A DNA stretch of 64,000 nt from Capillidium heterosporum. Its lineage: Eukaryota; Entomophthoromycota; Entomophthoromycetes; Entomophthorales; Capillidiaceae. A program made the position numbers and the translations under genes. Every line of letters starts with the position of its first letter. The first letter of the stretch is position 1. Location: the NCBI GenBank assembly GCA_016630905.1, contig WBMQ01000003.1:1488001-1552000 (forward strand), written 5' to 3'. Under the pieces are notes generated by a model. It ran no database searches and was not told the DNA's origin. It saw only the letters and a program-made list of their open reading frames with translations. This document shows positions 34,163 to 44,161 of this stretch, piece by piece.

Positions 34163-34704
34163 TAGTTACCTGTAAAGTTCAGCTTTGAGCTCCAGTTTAG
34201 AAACTGAGGAAGGGGATGAAAGTAGATTAGCTTGAAGTCGATAGCTGGTTGCATTTGGCTTTTATAAAATAAAATTTTAGATATTGAAATATGTTTATCC
34301 ATTCTTGATGCAGTTTTTCTTGGGATTCAACTTAAGCGTTGTATACTAGGTAGTACATCGCTTAATTCTACCATTGAATAATTGATAGTGGTCTAGCAAC
34401 TACCTCTGCATACCACAGTTGAAGCTCAAAACCCACCTGTATATGAAACTATATTGCTTCTCAGATATCTACAATTGCCTAAATCCAAATGGAAGCGGTA
34501 TAATTTTTCCTTCAATTGATTATAGTTGGAACACCAATCAATTAGAAAACCTTGGTCTATTGCTATTCTGATGATCAAGCATTGTAGCTAAGAGCCTTTC
34601 AGCTTGATTGAACGCTGTATACTTCACCATCAACTTTAAACCTTCGAATATAAGCGTGCACGATAACACCAACATATCTATAAATTTGATAATATAAAAC
34701 ACAG
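34163..34704. other. Intergenic between F-box-like copies 1 and 2
   Basis: Holds the 3' end of copy 1 and the promoter of copy 2. Nothing else recognised. Confidence 0.5.
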
Positions 34705-35706
34705 ATGAATATTGGCCAACTCAGTACCTCCTTACATGTAGTCAACAATAATACAATTGAATTCGATACCGACAGCTATGATCCGCCACCGCCTTACATA
34801 TTGAGCTTCAGTTTTCTACCAACCTTTATACAAAGCATAGTATTCAGCTACTTAGACCCGGTAGGAGACCAACATCTTAGAATGATCAGTAAAGAATTTT
34901 ATAAGGGGCTTATGCCCTATATAGCTTACGGGTATAGGTGGGATATTACGCTACTAAGAGACTTCAATCATTCAACCATTACTAAAAGCTTAATAAGACA
35001 TGTTCTGATCAACGTAGGTTTGCCTTCCAATATACTAAACGACATGTTCTTTATATTGAACTTCAAAAAGGTGACGACGCTCTACGTCAGCAGTATCGGT
35101 ACATACAAAGTACGGTTTATGAAGCTTATCTTAACTATCAACAAAATAAGACACCTAACGGTTGGATACTCCGACAACATCTACGACCTATTAGAAGGTG
35201 ATTATAACTACCTCGCTAATCTCAACTACCTACACCTATTCAATAGCCTCAGAGACTACCAACTATTGGCTCTAATAGAAGCTCTAAACCCCGATAAACT
35301 AACCACCCTTCAAATTCACAATAGATCTATCGAAAACCCCAGTGCTGTAATCCGACTTGTGGCATCAAAACTGCCTAACCTCAAGCAGTTTGTATTTCGT
35401 ACGTTCAAGATAAGCTTAGATGAGATTGTAGATTGCTTCGAAGCACCCCACCTCAAGCTCGAGAAGCTAGCCTTCGACAGCCCTATCGAAGAAAAGTATC
35501 ATTCCAAGTACTTCAACAAGTTCCCTAGTCTGAAATGCATTCTTCAGATCCAGGAACGTTACAAGTCAGAAGATTCGGTTTACGACTTGGACTATACCGA
35601 TTACGACAATTATGACATCGAATCTTACTACTCCTTTAAAAATGTGTGGGTAAGGAAGAGTGACAATTCAAAACCTTTTGATTCGAAAGCTTGTATATTA
35701 ATGTAA
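34705..35706 (+). CDS. F-box-like/leucine-rich protein with C-terminal CaaX box (copy 2, CILM)
   Basis: Intronless, 333 residues, clearly paralogous to its neighbours. The F-box-like stretch is FLPTFIQSIVFSYLDPVGD plus ISKEFYKGLMPYI. Leucine-rich strands include HLTVGYSDNIYDLLEGD and LKQFVFRTFKISLDEIVD. The family block is YTDYDNYDIESYYSFKNVW. The end reads SDNSKPFDSKACILM: a perfect C-aliphatic-aliphatic-Met box, predicting farnesylation. The N-terminus differs from copies 1 and 3 (proline run DPPPPY before the F-box). Divergence is much higher here than between copies 1 and 3, so this copy is older, yet it keeps the CaaX box, which argues that the box is selected. Confidence 0.7.
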   Translation: MNIGQLSTSLHVVNNNTIEFDTDSYDPPPPYILSFSFLPTFIQSIVFSYLDPVGDQHLRMISKEFYKGLMPYIAYGYRWDITLLRDFNHSTITKSLIRHVLINVGLPSNILNDMFFILNFKKVTTLYVSSIGTYKVRFMKLILTINKIRHLTVGYSDNIYDLLEGDYNYLANLNYLHLFNSLRDYQLLALIEALNPDKLTTLQIHNRSIENPSAVIRLVASKLPNLKQFVFRTFKISLDEIVDCFEAPHLKLEKLAFDSPIEEKYHSKYFNKFPSLKCILQIQERYKSEDSVYDLDYTDYDNYDIESYYSFKNVWVRKSDNSKPFDSKACILM

Positions 35707-36335
35707 AGTTTAAGCCACGCCTAAATTTAAATGAAATGAGAGATAGGAAAGAATCAATAAAAGTAGCTAACTTGAGCTGGAAACTTACTGTATTGCATTA
35801 ATGAAATACATAATCTACTAAATAAAAGGACTTTTATTAAAGTTGTATATAATTAATTTTTATTTTACAGCAGGTATCCTAAAGCTATAGTTTCCATTCT
35901 CTCATAGTATTAAAACGTTATAGTTCAATAAAAAGAGCATATTTTTACTATCAAAATAAATCGTATCAATATCAAAAGCAGTAAAGTGATATGATGAGAA
36001 GCTTTATTTTAATTAACGCTTCAACATAAAAAAATACCCTGTATGCTGCATCTTCGTTTTTCAATTTGCCTTTGCAAACTGAATTGATTGTGCTCATGGC
36101 GGTCTGTAGATTATATCAGTTTCTTAGATGAACGCCCATCATCCGATAAGAAACGCACTTTGACAAGAGTTAGGTTGCGCATCTGTTTAAATCCAAAGCT
36201 TGATCCTTTCCCTCTTAAAATGGAGCGGTGATTTAGTAGCCTGCTGAATACCCTCCTTTCAGCTTTAAAACTAATCGAATATAAAGGGGGAGGATGCCCC
36301 ACTCAAAACCTACTTTCTTAATCAACGAATTTTAA
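35707..36335. other. Intergenic between F-box-like copies 2 and 3
   Basis: AT-rich on the left, with a more GC-rich proximal promoter near 36200-36300. Nothing else recognised. Confidence 0.45.
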
Positions 36336-37322
36336 ATGAAGCTTACCAAATTTATACCACCCTATTTACCAGCACATGATTACCTACCCATCGCTAGTGG
36401 TAGCGAAGATAAGCTTGGCTTTGCTGGTTTCAATTTGGTGGCAGCTCCTACCTCCCAATCCAATTTCAACTTACTGCCAACCTTCGTACAGAGTACCATA
36501 TTCAGCTACTTGCATCCGATCGAAGATGTGCACCTGCGAACCGTCAACAAAGATTTCTACCTTGGACTTATGCCCTACTTACTCTACAATTTTAACTTCG
36601 AAGCTATTGAACTACACGGCCTCCAACTTTCACCTTTTATCAAAGAGCTGGTAAAGCGAATTGTAGTTAAAGCTAGGCTGCCCTACGATCCACTAGATGA
36701 AACCCACTTCATAACGAGCTTTACTGAGGTGATCACCATCCACATATTCGACATCGGTCCTTACAAGTTGAAGGTTGTAAAACTATTGTTGGCCAAAAAT
36801 ATGATACGGCACCTAATTCTCCAAAATACCAACTACCTCAACTGCTTGTTGGCAGGGAATCTTAGCAATTTAAGCTGTTTGTACGTGGAGAAAGTTCTAT
36901 GTTACAACCACATGGTAGCTCTTTGTCACAAGTTGAATTCTGATAAACTGACTATTCTCCTCATCAGAGACAGCCGTTCCCTGTATGCTAAAGGTGCGCT
37001 GAGTCTCATAGTTTCCAGTTTTCCCAACTTGATCCAATTCGCATTTCGAACGTCACGATTGAATTTGGTAGATCTATTAAGTTGTTTTGAGGTACCTCAC
37101 TTAAAAATTGAGAAGCTGGCCTTGGACTTGTACGGCTACGATTTTCTACCTCTGAGTTTCGAGGGCAGTTGCAAGCTACCTAAGTTGAAATTTCTAGGGC
37201 TTATCATGGAGGGAGAATGGGAGAGTATCGATGTAAGTGATAGAGATTCTACTGACTATGACAGCTATGACCTCCAATCTTACTTCAGGTTTAAAAGTAT
37301 GTGGATGCGGGGTGGGGTTTAA
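36336..37322 (+). CDS. F-box-like/leucine-rich protein, copy 3, tail truncated before the CaaX box
   Basis: Intronless, 328 residues, closest to copy 1 along its length: LPAHDYLPIASGSEDKLG, F-box-like NLLPTFVQSTIFSYLHPIED and VNKDFYLGLMPYL, and HLILQNTNYLNCLLAGN. The family block is STDYDSYDLQSYFRFKSMW. The ORF stops at GGV-TAA (37320-37322), where copy 1 continues GVKRK. An extra T in the run at 37318-37320 creates the stop. Downstream DNA still resembles the copy 1 tail: it includes CCTAAAAGTTCGAGCTC, encoding PKSSSS, then a Cys codon close to a stop at about 37400. So the copy has lost its polybasic/CaaX end and would be soluble if made. Confidence 0.62.
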   Translation: MKLTKFIPPYLPAHDYLPIASGSEDKLGFAGFNLVAAPTSQSNFNLLPTFVQSTIFSYLHPIEDVHLRTVNKDFYLGLMPYLLYNFNFEAIELHGLQLSPFIKELVKRIVVKARLPYDPLDETHFITSFTEVITIHIFDIGPYKLKVVKLLLAKNMIRHLILQNTNYLNCLLAGNLSNLSCLYVEKVLCYNHMVALCHKLNSDKLTILLIRDSRSLYAKGALSLIVSSFPNLIQFAFRTSRLNLVDLLSCFEVPHLKIEKLALDLYGYDFLPLSFEGSCKLPKLKFLGLIMEGEWESIDVSDRDSTDYDSYDLQSYFRFKSMWMRGGV

Positions 37323-38111
37323 AAGCAATCAGTTTGTACTACTGAACTTCAACTTGGACCTAAAAGTTCGAGCTCACGAAGCTATTTGTGTTCATTATAG
37401 TACCATATAGAGATTTGGGAAATATGTCAACAGCCCATTTGGAGATATTGAAAGCTGGGTGCCTGTCGTACCCAGCCTTTAAAAATAAAGTTTCAGGCAT
37501 ATATTTGAATATTTGGATCCGAAATGAAGCCGATATAATGATAATGGATTACTTCCACCAAAAACCAACCTTTTGATGGAATAAGATTTTCTACATCCTG
37601 CTTGTATCCAACTGTCCTTACATAGTCGCAGCTTTAAAATACAGATGAGCTTTACATATATATATTTAAAACTATAACTGGATCTTAGAAACAACTGTAG
37701 ATATTCGTATCTACTCTTGCGGAAGGTGCGAATATCTGCCTACCAACCTCCTATACTTATCTACCATCCTTGCCAATTTACCTATCTCTGAATCAAATCC
37801 CAAAAAGGAAATAATTTCAGGATCGTTTCGTAGATAGGTAAACTATAAATGAAATAAGGGAACCAATCAACACTAACCATTTTCAACCTCAGCTGAGTTT
37901 TCATTGTGTTTTGAAGCCAATAGAAACGAACCATTCGGTCCACCCTTTAGTTCGAGTTTAATTTAGCTTTGATCATTTTGGGAGTCAAGGGATACGTCTG
38001 TAAAAGAAGCGATAAAGGATTAGTAAGTAAGAGGTATATAAGGCTTGAACCGACTCTTACTTTCAATAACTCGATACAACTTCGACGAAGATTGGCGACG
38101 ACAACAGAAAT
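37323..38111. other. Decayed tail of F-box-like copy 3 and intergenic DNA
   Basis: 37323-37400 is the former C-terminal coding tail of copy 3. The remainder to 38111 is the promoter of carnitine acetyltransferase and otherwise shows nothing I recognise. Confidence 0.5.
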
Positions 38112-40060
38112 ATGGTAACCAGCAGCAAGACCGAACCTCAGCCCGACTCCAAGGTGCTATATTCCAAGCAAGATGAGTTGACCAAGCTACCTCTACCCGA
38201 CCTACTGACAACTTTAACCAAGTACCGTGAACAGGTTAAACTGTTCGCTTCACCCGAAACTTTGGACGCCAGCCTGAAAGCCATCGACGACTTCCTAACT
38301 TCGCAAGGGCCCGAACTGCAATCTCGTTTGGAGACGCGAGCCCAGACTTTAGACTCCTGGTTCTACGATCTGTGGAACGACTACGCCTATCTAACTTACC
38401 GAGACTCCATAGTTACCAACGTAAGTTACTTTTACGGCTTGAAGCAACCAGCTGTCTACGAGGCACCTGATCTACGCGGAGCTCGAATTATCCAAGCCGC
38501 TCAGACTTTCCGTAAACCCATCGTAGAAGAAACTATGCAACCTGATTTGGACAAGGTAGGATATAGTTGTATGGCCAGTTACAAGTATATGTTCAATGCC
38601 TGTAGGCAGCCTGGTGCCGAGAAGGATGCCGTCGAAGTTTACGACCCAACCACCAATAACTTTATCGTCGTCATGAGAGATAACCGGTATTTCAAGCTGG
38701 ATTTGGAGGTGGATGGGAGGCAACTCAATACCGTGGAAATTGAAAGTAAATTGACTGAAATCAGAAATTTGGTCGATGGAGAAGAAAAGCCTGGTAAACA
38801 TGTAGGTCTGTTGACTACCCAACATAGAGACCGTTGGTACGAGGTAATTTTTCCGTATAAAATTGTTTTCTGATAATATATACGCTTTTAGGCCAAGAGT
38901 TACCTCGAGCAATTGGATGTTAAGAACAAGGAGAGTTTGGATCTGATCGCTCGCAGCAACTTTATTATAATCTTGGACCGTGCTCAACCGGTAGGTAAAG
39001 AGAATGTCTCCTACGTGCTGTGGTACGGCACTGGTGACAATAGGTACTTTGATAAGCCTCTCCAGTTCGTCATTTTCGACAATTCCAAGGCTGGGTTCAT
39101 TGGTGAGGTAATTTTACCTGCCTTTTTGATTATATGTTAATGTTTTTTATGTCTAGCATGCTATGATGGACGGTACCCCAACCATCCGATTCGTTGACTT
39201 CGTATGCGACAGGTAACTATTCAATTTAGCGTATATTTATTGATAACCTTCATAGTCTTGCTAAAGGAACTATTGATCATGGTTCCGATACCATCGCCGA
39301 TAATCTTCCCCAATCATCAGAATTCGATTTTATCGTCGACAATCAAGTCGAAGATCACATCAGCTTAGCTCGTGACCACTTTGTCGACCTCATCTCTAAA
39401 GTATCGCTGAACATTATGGACTTCCAAGCTTTCGGTAAGGACTACATCAAGACGTTGAATATATCCCCTGATGCCTTCGCCCAACTCATGATCCAACTGG
39501 GAGTTTACCGTCTCCACAATCGATTCCTACCTACCTACGAGGCTGCCACTACTCGACGTTTTAAATTGGGTCGCACTGAAGTTTCGAGAACTGTTCAGGA
39601 CTCTACTATTGCGTTCGTGAAAGCTAAGGTGGAGAACAAGTTAACCAAGGAGGAACTGGCACAGTTGGCAAGGAAAGCTGGCTTAGATATCAGCAACACC
39701 GTAAAGCGCGCTATGTCAGGGGATGGTATCGACCGCCACCTGTTAGGTCTCAAATTGATGATCAAATCGGATGAACGAGTGCCCGCTATCTTTCAGGACG
39801 CCAACTTTAGATTTTTAACTACTTGGTACATCTCGACTTCCCCTATCCTGAGTGAATACTTTGATGAGTACGGGTGGGGTGCCGTCGTCGATGGGGGCTA
39901 CGGGTTCGGATATATGGTCAAGAAAAAGGCCATCCACTTCAATTTAGGGATTCGTAAGCCGGTCGAAGGTTCTACCATCACATCAGATGGGAATAGGATG
40001 ATCAAACTGTTGGAAGAAGCGGCTTATGAGCTTCAAGAACTTTTACAACAGGCTGTATAG
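38112..40060 (+). CDS. Carnitine O-acetyltransferase
   Basis: Transfers acetyl groups between CoA and carnitine so they can cross organelle membranes. Four exons (38112-38843, 38892-39107, 39157-39212, 39256-40060) join to 602 residues. The N-terminal block is LPLPDLLTTLTKYREQVKLF. The catalytic His lies in GEHAMMDGTPTIRFVDF, and an intron falls exactly before that His codon. Further motifs are YEAATTRRFKLGRTEVSR (carnitine/CoA contact region), TTWYISTSPILSEYFDEYGWGAVVDGGYGFGYMV and FNLGIRKP. There is no SKL-type peroxisomal signal (ends QQAV) and no clear presequence. A cytosolic (YAT-like) role is more likely than a mitochondrial one, but this is inference. Confidence 0.92.
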
Positions 40061-40450
40061 GGAGCCAATATAATTAAGGGCTGTGGTGTGGTGTTGTTTT
40101 TTCTTTTTGTGATAGGAATCATTAAATAGTAAATTTTTATAAGGTGAAATTGGATACATTCTACTTTTTGTAATACTAACTTAACAGGTTTGCAGTTTTT
40201 AAGGCAATTTGAGTATTTACTTCTAGGTAGGAGGGAGGATAAATATATAAAGTTATACTGATGGAAAGATATCCAACCTATTGATAAATTTATATTCCTG
40301 GAATTGGTATGAGGTATATATCACTATTATTTTAATTAGAAATTTTCATACCAGTACAAATACAAATACGACAATCCTTACAAGGTATATATATCAGTTT
40401 TAAAATTAGATTTTATTCAAGCTTCGACCAGCACATATACATTCTCTAAA
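40061..40450. other. Convergent intergenic region
   Basis: 3' flank of carnitine acetyltransferase and of the pseudogene. Nothing recognised. Confidence 0.5.
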
Positions 40451-41164
40451 CTAATTCAAATAGTCGATGATCCGACACTTAGCAAAGTTAATTACCATAG
40501 CTTTAGATCTCTTGACTAAGGGTTTCTGATCGGCTTGACCCTTGCATTCACCTTGGTCAAGTCTCAACTTGAGGTAGTTTACGACATCAGCCAGCATGAT
40601 AGATTTCATGGTAATCTCCTCAACCTGATCTTCTTTACCCTTGTTAGCTTCGATAAACTTAACAGTTGAACCTTGAACCTTCCTAATGAGGTTACACTTA
40701 TCCTCCTAGATCTTCAACTGCTTCAACACTTGAACGAACTTGATATCCTCCATGATGATCTTCTTGGTGTCAATTTTGTTGCCCGAAAAATCGCCCAATA
40801 TTGTATCTACAAAAGCAACTATCACATTAATTTGTTTCTTCTCTTGGGTAGCTACGCCTTGGTAGCGCTTGATTATTTTTGCAATCTCCTTCCTGATGAT
40901 AACTACTTGATCTCAGGTCTACAACGTCATCAAGTTTTCCAAGTCCTTACCAACCTACTCCAAGATGTTGTAGAGGCTACTGTAAACTTGGACCTGGTTG
41001 GCTTGATAGGCGGCCTTGATAGACAAATTTTTGATAGACTTGACACTGAGAACTATCGAGTTGATCTCTTGGCTGGTTAATTTTTGCAAGTTATGTTTGA
41101 TGGAGGTTAAGCTGAGTGGAGAGCTGACACTGAAGTGATTGCGAGAAATAGAAATGAACTTTAT
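40451..41164 (-). pseudogene. Unidentified helical protein, dead copy with four in-frame stops
   Basis: One continuous frame of about 238 codons, free of indels, from an AAG-TTC start region (41159-41164) to TAG at 40451-40453. Stops interrupt it at 40955-40957 (TAG), 40919-40921 (TAG), 40913-40915 (TGA) and 40706-40708 (TAG). Between them the translation is ordinary amphipathic helix: EINSIVLSVKSIKNLSIKAA, VVIIRKEIAKIIKRYQGVAT, VEEITMKSIMLADVVNYLKL. The codon where ATG is expected is ATA. Helical repeats and Lys content recall small secreted surface-binding proteins, but I cannot name the family. Other genes here use TAG and TGA as real terminators, so code reassignment is excluded. Confidence 0.6.
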
Positions 41165-41733
41165 TTTATATATAGTATATGTATTTATAATTGGTATACA
41201 AACTGATTTATTTGCTGATGCTTCTACTCCGTGATCTTTAGTTCGTATTTATACACTGTTTGACTGTATTTATACTTTTAAGAGTTTGTCCTTCTATTCA
41301 CATTACGTATAGTAGCTTTGTCAAGGTAATATTCATTTTTGTGGTACTACTCTTGAAATGACTAACAGTGGCTGAATATTTAGATGGAGACGGTCAACAT
41401 CCCAGCCAAAATTCAAAGGGATAGATCAAGTAGGAACTATTACTGTAGTATCATCAAAAGCTTTTGATGTAATAAGCTTAGACTTTTATCGGTCTACTTA
41501 TAATATCTAAACTTCAGTTACATTACAACTGTAGTAGGCACAATAAAGTTAAATTTATGGTGATAACAATCTAAAATGGATGGTTCCTTTAAATATGTGA
41601 TAGACTATATGAAATTTTAACACAGAAAGAATTTATTTTCAACAAGATTATAATAAAAAAGTTTATCTAACGTAGAACTCAAATTTACATCCAAGTCAAG
41701 ACATCTTTGATATAAGTACCAGGTAGAGCCCAG
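41165..41733. other. Intergenic
   Basis: Upstream of the pseudogene and downstream of the first protease. A TATA-like run abuts the pseudogene (about 41163-41175). Nothing else. Confidence 0.45.
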
Positions 41734-42651
41734 TTATTCCCACATCTGCTCAGGCTGTTCCCATTGCTGCTCAGGTTGCTCCCACTGTTGTTCGGGCTGT
41801 TCCCATTGCTGCTCGGGCTGTTCCCATTCTTGTTCAGGCTGTTCAGGTTGCTGAGGTTGTTCAGGCTGCTGGGGCTGTTCCTGACCACCCTGACCATTGG
41901 CGTACTGCTGAATCCAATTGGCGTAGGTGGCGATTCGCGAATAGGCAGCACCATAGCGATCACAGTTTTCGGAACCATGGCTGACAACGCCGACAACAAT
42001 CTGTTGGTCACGGCTTACGACTGGGCCTCCAGAGTCACCTTGACAAGCGGTAGATCCCTGCTGCTTACCGGAAGCACAGAAGTGACTTTGTTCGTTGAAC
42101 TGGGGCAGATGCTGACGACACACGTTGGGACTCAAGACTGACATCTCCAACTCTTTAAGGACTCTAGAAGTCTGACCACCAGGAGAGGTTCTACCCCACC
42201 CGATGACTTTGACATCAGAACCTTCGGAGGCGGTGTTGCTGGTATCTAAGCGTAGATAAGTGGACATGGCTGGGTCAGGTCGGACTTGAATAACGGCCAC
42301 GTCGTTGATGAGGGTGTTGGGATCAAATTGTGGGTGAGGGATGACTCTAGTAGCCTGCAGTACGGTCGCTTGGTTGGAAGCTAAATCGTGGATGTTACCG
42401 CGGATGTGGTAGGACTGGGGGTTCAACCCGGCAATGCAGTGAGCAGCCGTCAATACTAGACCAGGGGCGACCAACGAACCACCGCACTGCATCTGGTTGT
42501 TGATGAGAAGGTGAACCATGAATTTGTACTGACCGGGATTCGACTCGCGTCCACCGATAATACGAGATTCAGGTCCCTCCTTGGGTACTGATTTACCAGT
42601 GACTGCCATCAAGGCAATGAGGGTTACTATACATTTTGGTAAAGCCAGCAT
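41734..42651 (-). CDS. Secreted trypsin-fold serine protease with EQPEQQW-repeat tail (protease 1)
   Basis: Intronless, 305 residues from the Met at 42651 (MLALPKC aligns with all sisters; the upstream Met in the same frame lies beyond the TATA box). Signal peptide ALPKCIVTLIALMAVTG, short propeptide ending ESR, then activation site R30/IIGG. Catalytic His71 (TAAHC), Asp117 (INDVAVI) and Ser207 (CQGDSGGP) are intact (S1 clan PA). The specificity position equivalent to trypsin Asp189 is Thr (QQGSTACQGDS), so it is probably not a trypsin. From about residue 254 the tail is Gln/Glu/Pro/Trp-rich, with EQPEQQW heptads. Likely an extracellular digestive or host-degrading enzyme. Confidence 0.9.
   Translation of the reverse strand: MLALPKCIVTLIALMAVTGKSVPKEGPESRIIGGRESNPGQYKFMVHLLINNQMQCGGSLVAPGLVLTAAHCIAGLNPQSYHIRGNIHDLASNQATVLQATRVIPHPQFDPNTLINDVAVIQVRPDPAMSTYLRLDTSNTASEGSDVKVIGWGRTSPGGQTSRVLKELEMSVLSPNVCRQHLPQFNEQSHFCASGKQQGSTACQGDSGGPVVSRDQQIVVGVVSHGSENCDRYGAAYSRIATYANWIQQYANGQGGQEQPQQPEQPQQPEQPEQEWEQPEQQWEQPEQQWEQPEQQWEQPEQMWE
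41737..41890 (-). repeat. Coding minisatellite: tandem EQPEQQW units
   Basis: Repeats of about 21 bp encoding four consecutive EQPEQxW heptads plus shorter QPEQ/QPQQ units at the 3' end of protease 1. A shorter version occurs at the end of protease 3 (49340-49458). Unit length keeps frame, so copy number can vary without truncation. Confidence 0.75.
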
Positions 42652-43589
42652 CTTTTGTGTTTGAATATTCAAAGCTTTTTTGGTGAGTTGTGATATATAG
42701 ATGATGATGGAAAGTGGCGTCGTATTTATACAGGCTATTTGAATCACTTCTTGTCCTTAGTCAGTGCATGTGCCTTAGATCCTACATATATTTATCTAAA
42801 ATTATGGCTGGATGATCACGCAATTACTAAAAGTCAAAGGTGATCGTGGGTACTCGCAGGTGTATATGGTATTTACATTAAACCTAGAATTTAATTAGAA
42901 ATAGCTAGTAGATACAGTGAGATTTAATATATTGGACATTTATTATAGATGTATACCGCTTAGTGTTTGTGTTTAAATTCATATAAGACGTGTTAGTGCG
43001 GTTCCAAACTAATATAGATTAGGTGTAATATTCTACGGTTGCCAATACAAACAAACTAATCTCGTCTAATTAGATTGCTAGCCGCCCTCATGCAAACCAG
43101 GAGCAACAGTATTTGGTCAACAGGCAATTAAATTCATGGAAGTACGTATCAATATAGAGTGCCTTGAGGACTTCCTGAAAAGGATACTATTATAACTAAT
43201 ACACCACAATATTTCCAAGCTACAAGCATCACAAATTTATATAGGTGAGAGTTCATATTCAAATTTAACTTTTATTGTGGTGGCATTCCCTGTGAAGATA
43301 TTCACCACTTTCCTAGTATGTATAACATCTAGCTTTATTTAATTAATTTTATTCTTCCTAGCTTAAGATGTTGAATTGTTTCACTATATTTACTATCTAA
43401 ATAGCGCAGGCTATGTATATTAGGCAATTCTAAGGATACCTGGAAATCCATAAATATTTTAAAACTCTCATGTTACATTAGAGATTTATCTCAAAGATAT
43501 ATAAGTAGAAACCAAAAAAGATTGAAAGTCCCTAAACTACTTAGACATGAGTTATAGGCCTAAAAAATAAGCCCTGTGCAAAAAGAAAT
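42652..43589. other. Intergenic, promoter of protease 1
   Basis: Contains the TATA box at 42723-42730. At about 42752-42772 there is a weaker relative of the promoter element shared by proteases 2-4. The rest to tRNA-Ala shows nothing recognisable. Confidence 0.5.
42723..42730 (-). promoter_or_regulatory. TATA box of protease 1
   Basis: TATAAATA on the minus strand, about 75 bases before the ATG. The same octamer stands at a near-identical distance before proteases 2 and 3, which supports function. Confidence 0.6.
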
Positions 43590-43662
43590 TGGAGAACCTG
43601 GGCATTGATCCCAGTGCCTCCCGCATGCTAAGCGGGCGCTCTACCACTTGAGCTAGTCCCCC
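43590..43662 (-). tRNA. tRNA-Ala(AGC)
   Basis: 73 nt, no intron. Acceptor GGGGGAC pairs with GTTCTCC (with G-U pairs), discriminator A. D arm TAGCTCAAGTGGTAGAGC, anticodon stem CCCGC/GCGGG with loop TTAGCAT (anticodon AGC), T arm CTGGGATCAATGCCCAG. The AGC wobble A is expected to be edited to inosine. Confidence 0.95.
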
Positions 43663-44161
43663 AGTATCAACGGCACAAAGCCATTGGTGCCTCCTTTTAT
43701 TTTATAGCTATATAATAGTAATACTTTTACCAAGTTCTATGATCTGTAAAATTATATCCTAGATTTACAAAAAATACAGTGGTTTATAAAATTGCTCTAT
43801 ATTCAAATATTTCAACACTCCATTTTCCTTTTGGCTATCTTTGTTATTTGTGTTTGTCTCCAACCTAGTATGTTAGATTAGTGAGATTATGATCCCAATT
43901 TCCACTACAAATTGATGTATCGACTATGGCCTAAATATTATACTGCTTTGGTGATTATTTTATTGAGGGTTGTACTAAATATTACATAGGTTTTTATGCA
44001 TTCTTTATTTGAATATATTTAATAGCAAATGGATATTGTCTGTATGTGGTTATGAGTTTTTAATAAATAAACCTCCTCAAGCCAATTCCTAGCTTTCCAA
44101 TATAAGCATTGAATTACAATTTATTTATATAGATGGGGATGTAGGATATTTAGACCCTAAT
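43663..44161. other. Intergenic
   Basis: Between tRNA-Ala and the unidentified gene at 44162. Nothing recognised. Confidence 0.5.

Noticed and set aside
40673-41080. 135-codon plus-strand ORF over the pseudogene
   Set aside because: It is the antisense of the minus-strand frame, which has far more protein-like composition despite its stops.
40451-41164. Stop-codon reassignment (TAG/TGA read as sense)
   Set aside because: Real genes in the window end in TAG (carnitine acetyltransferase, complex I subunit) and TGA (GST at 14342, F-box-like copy 1).
41764-42141. Leu/Phe-rich plus-strand ORF that looks like a membrane protein
   Set aside because: Antisense shadow of the EQPEQQW repeat and catalytic domain of protease 1; similar shadows exist opposite proteases 2-4.
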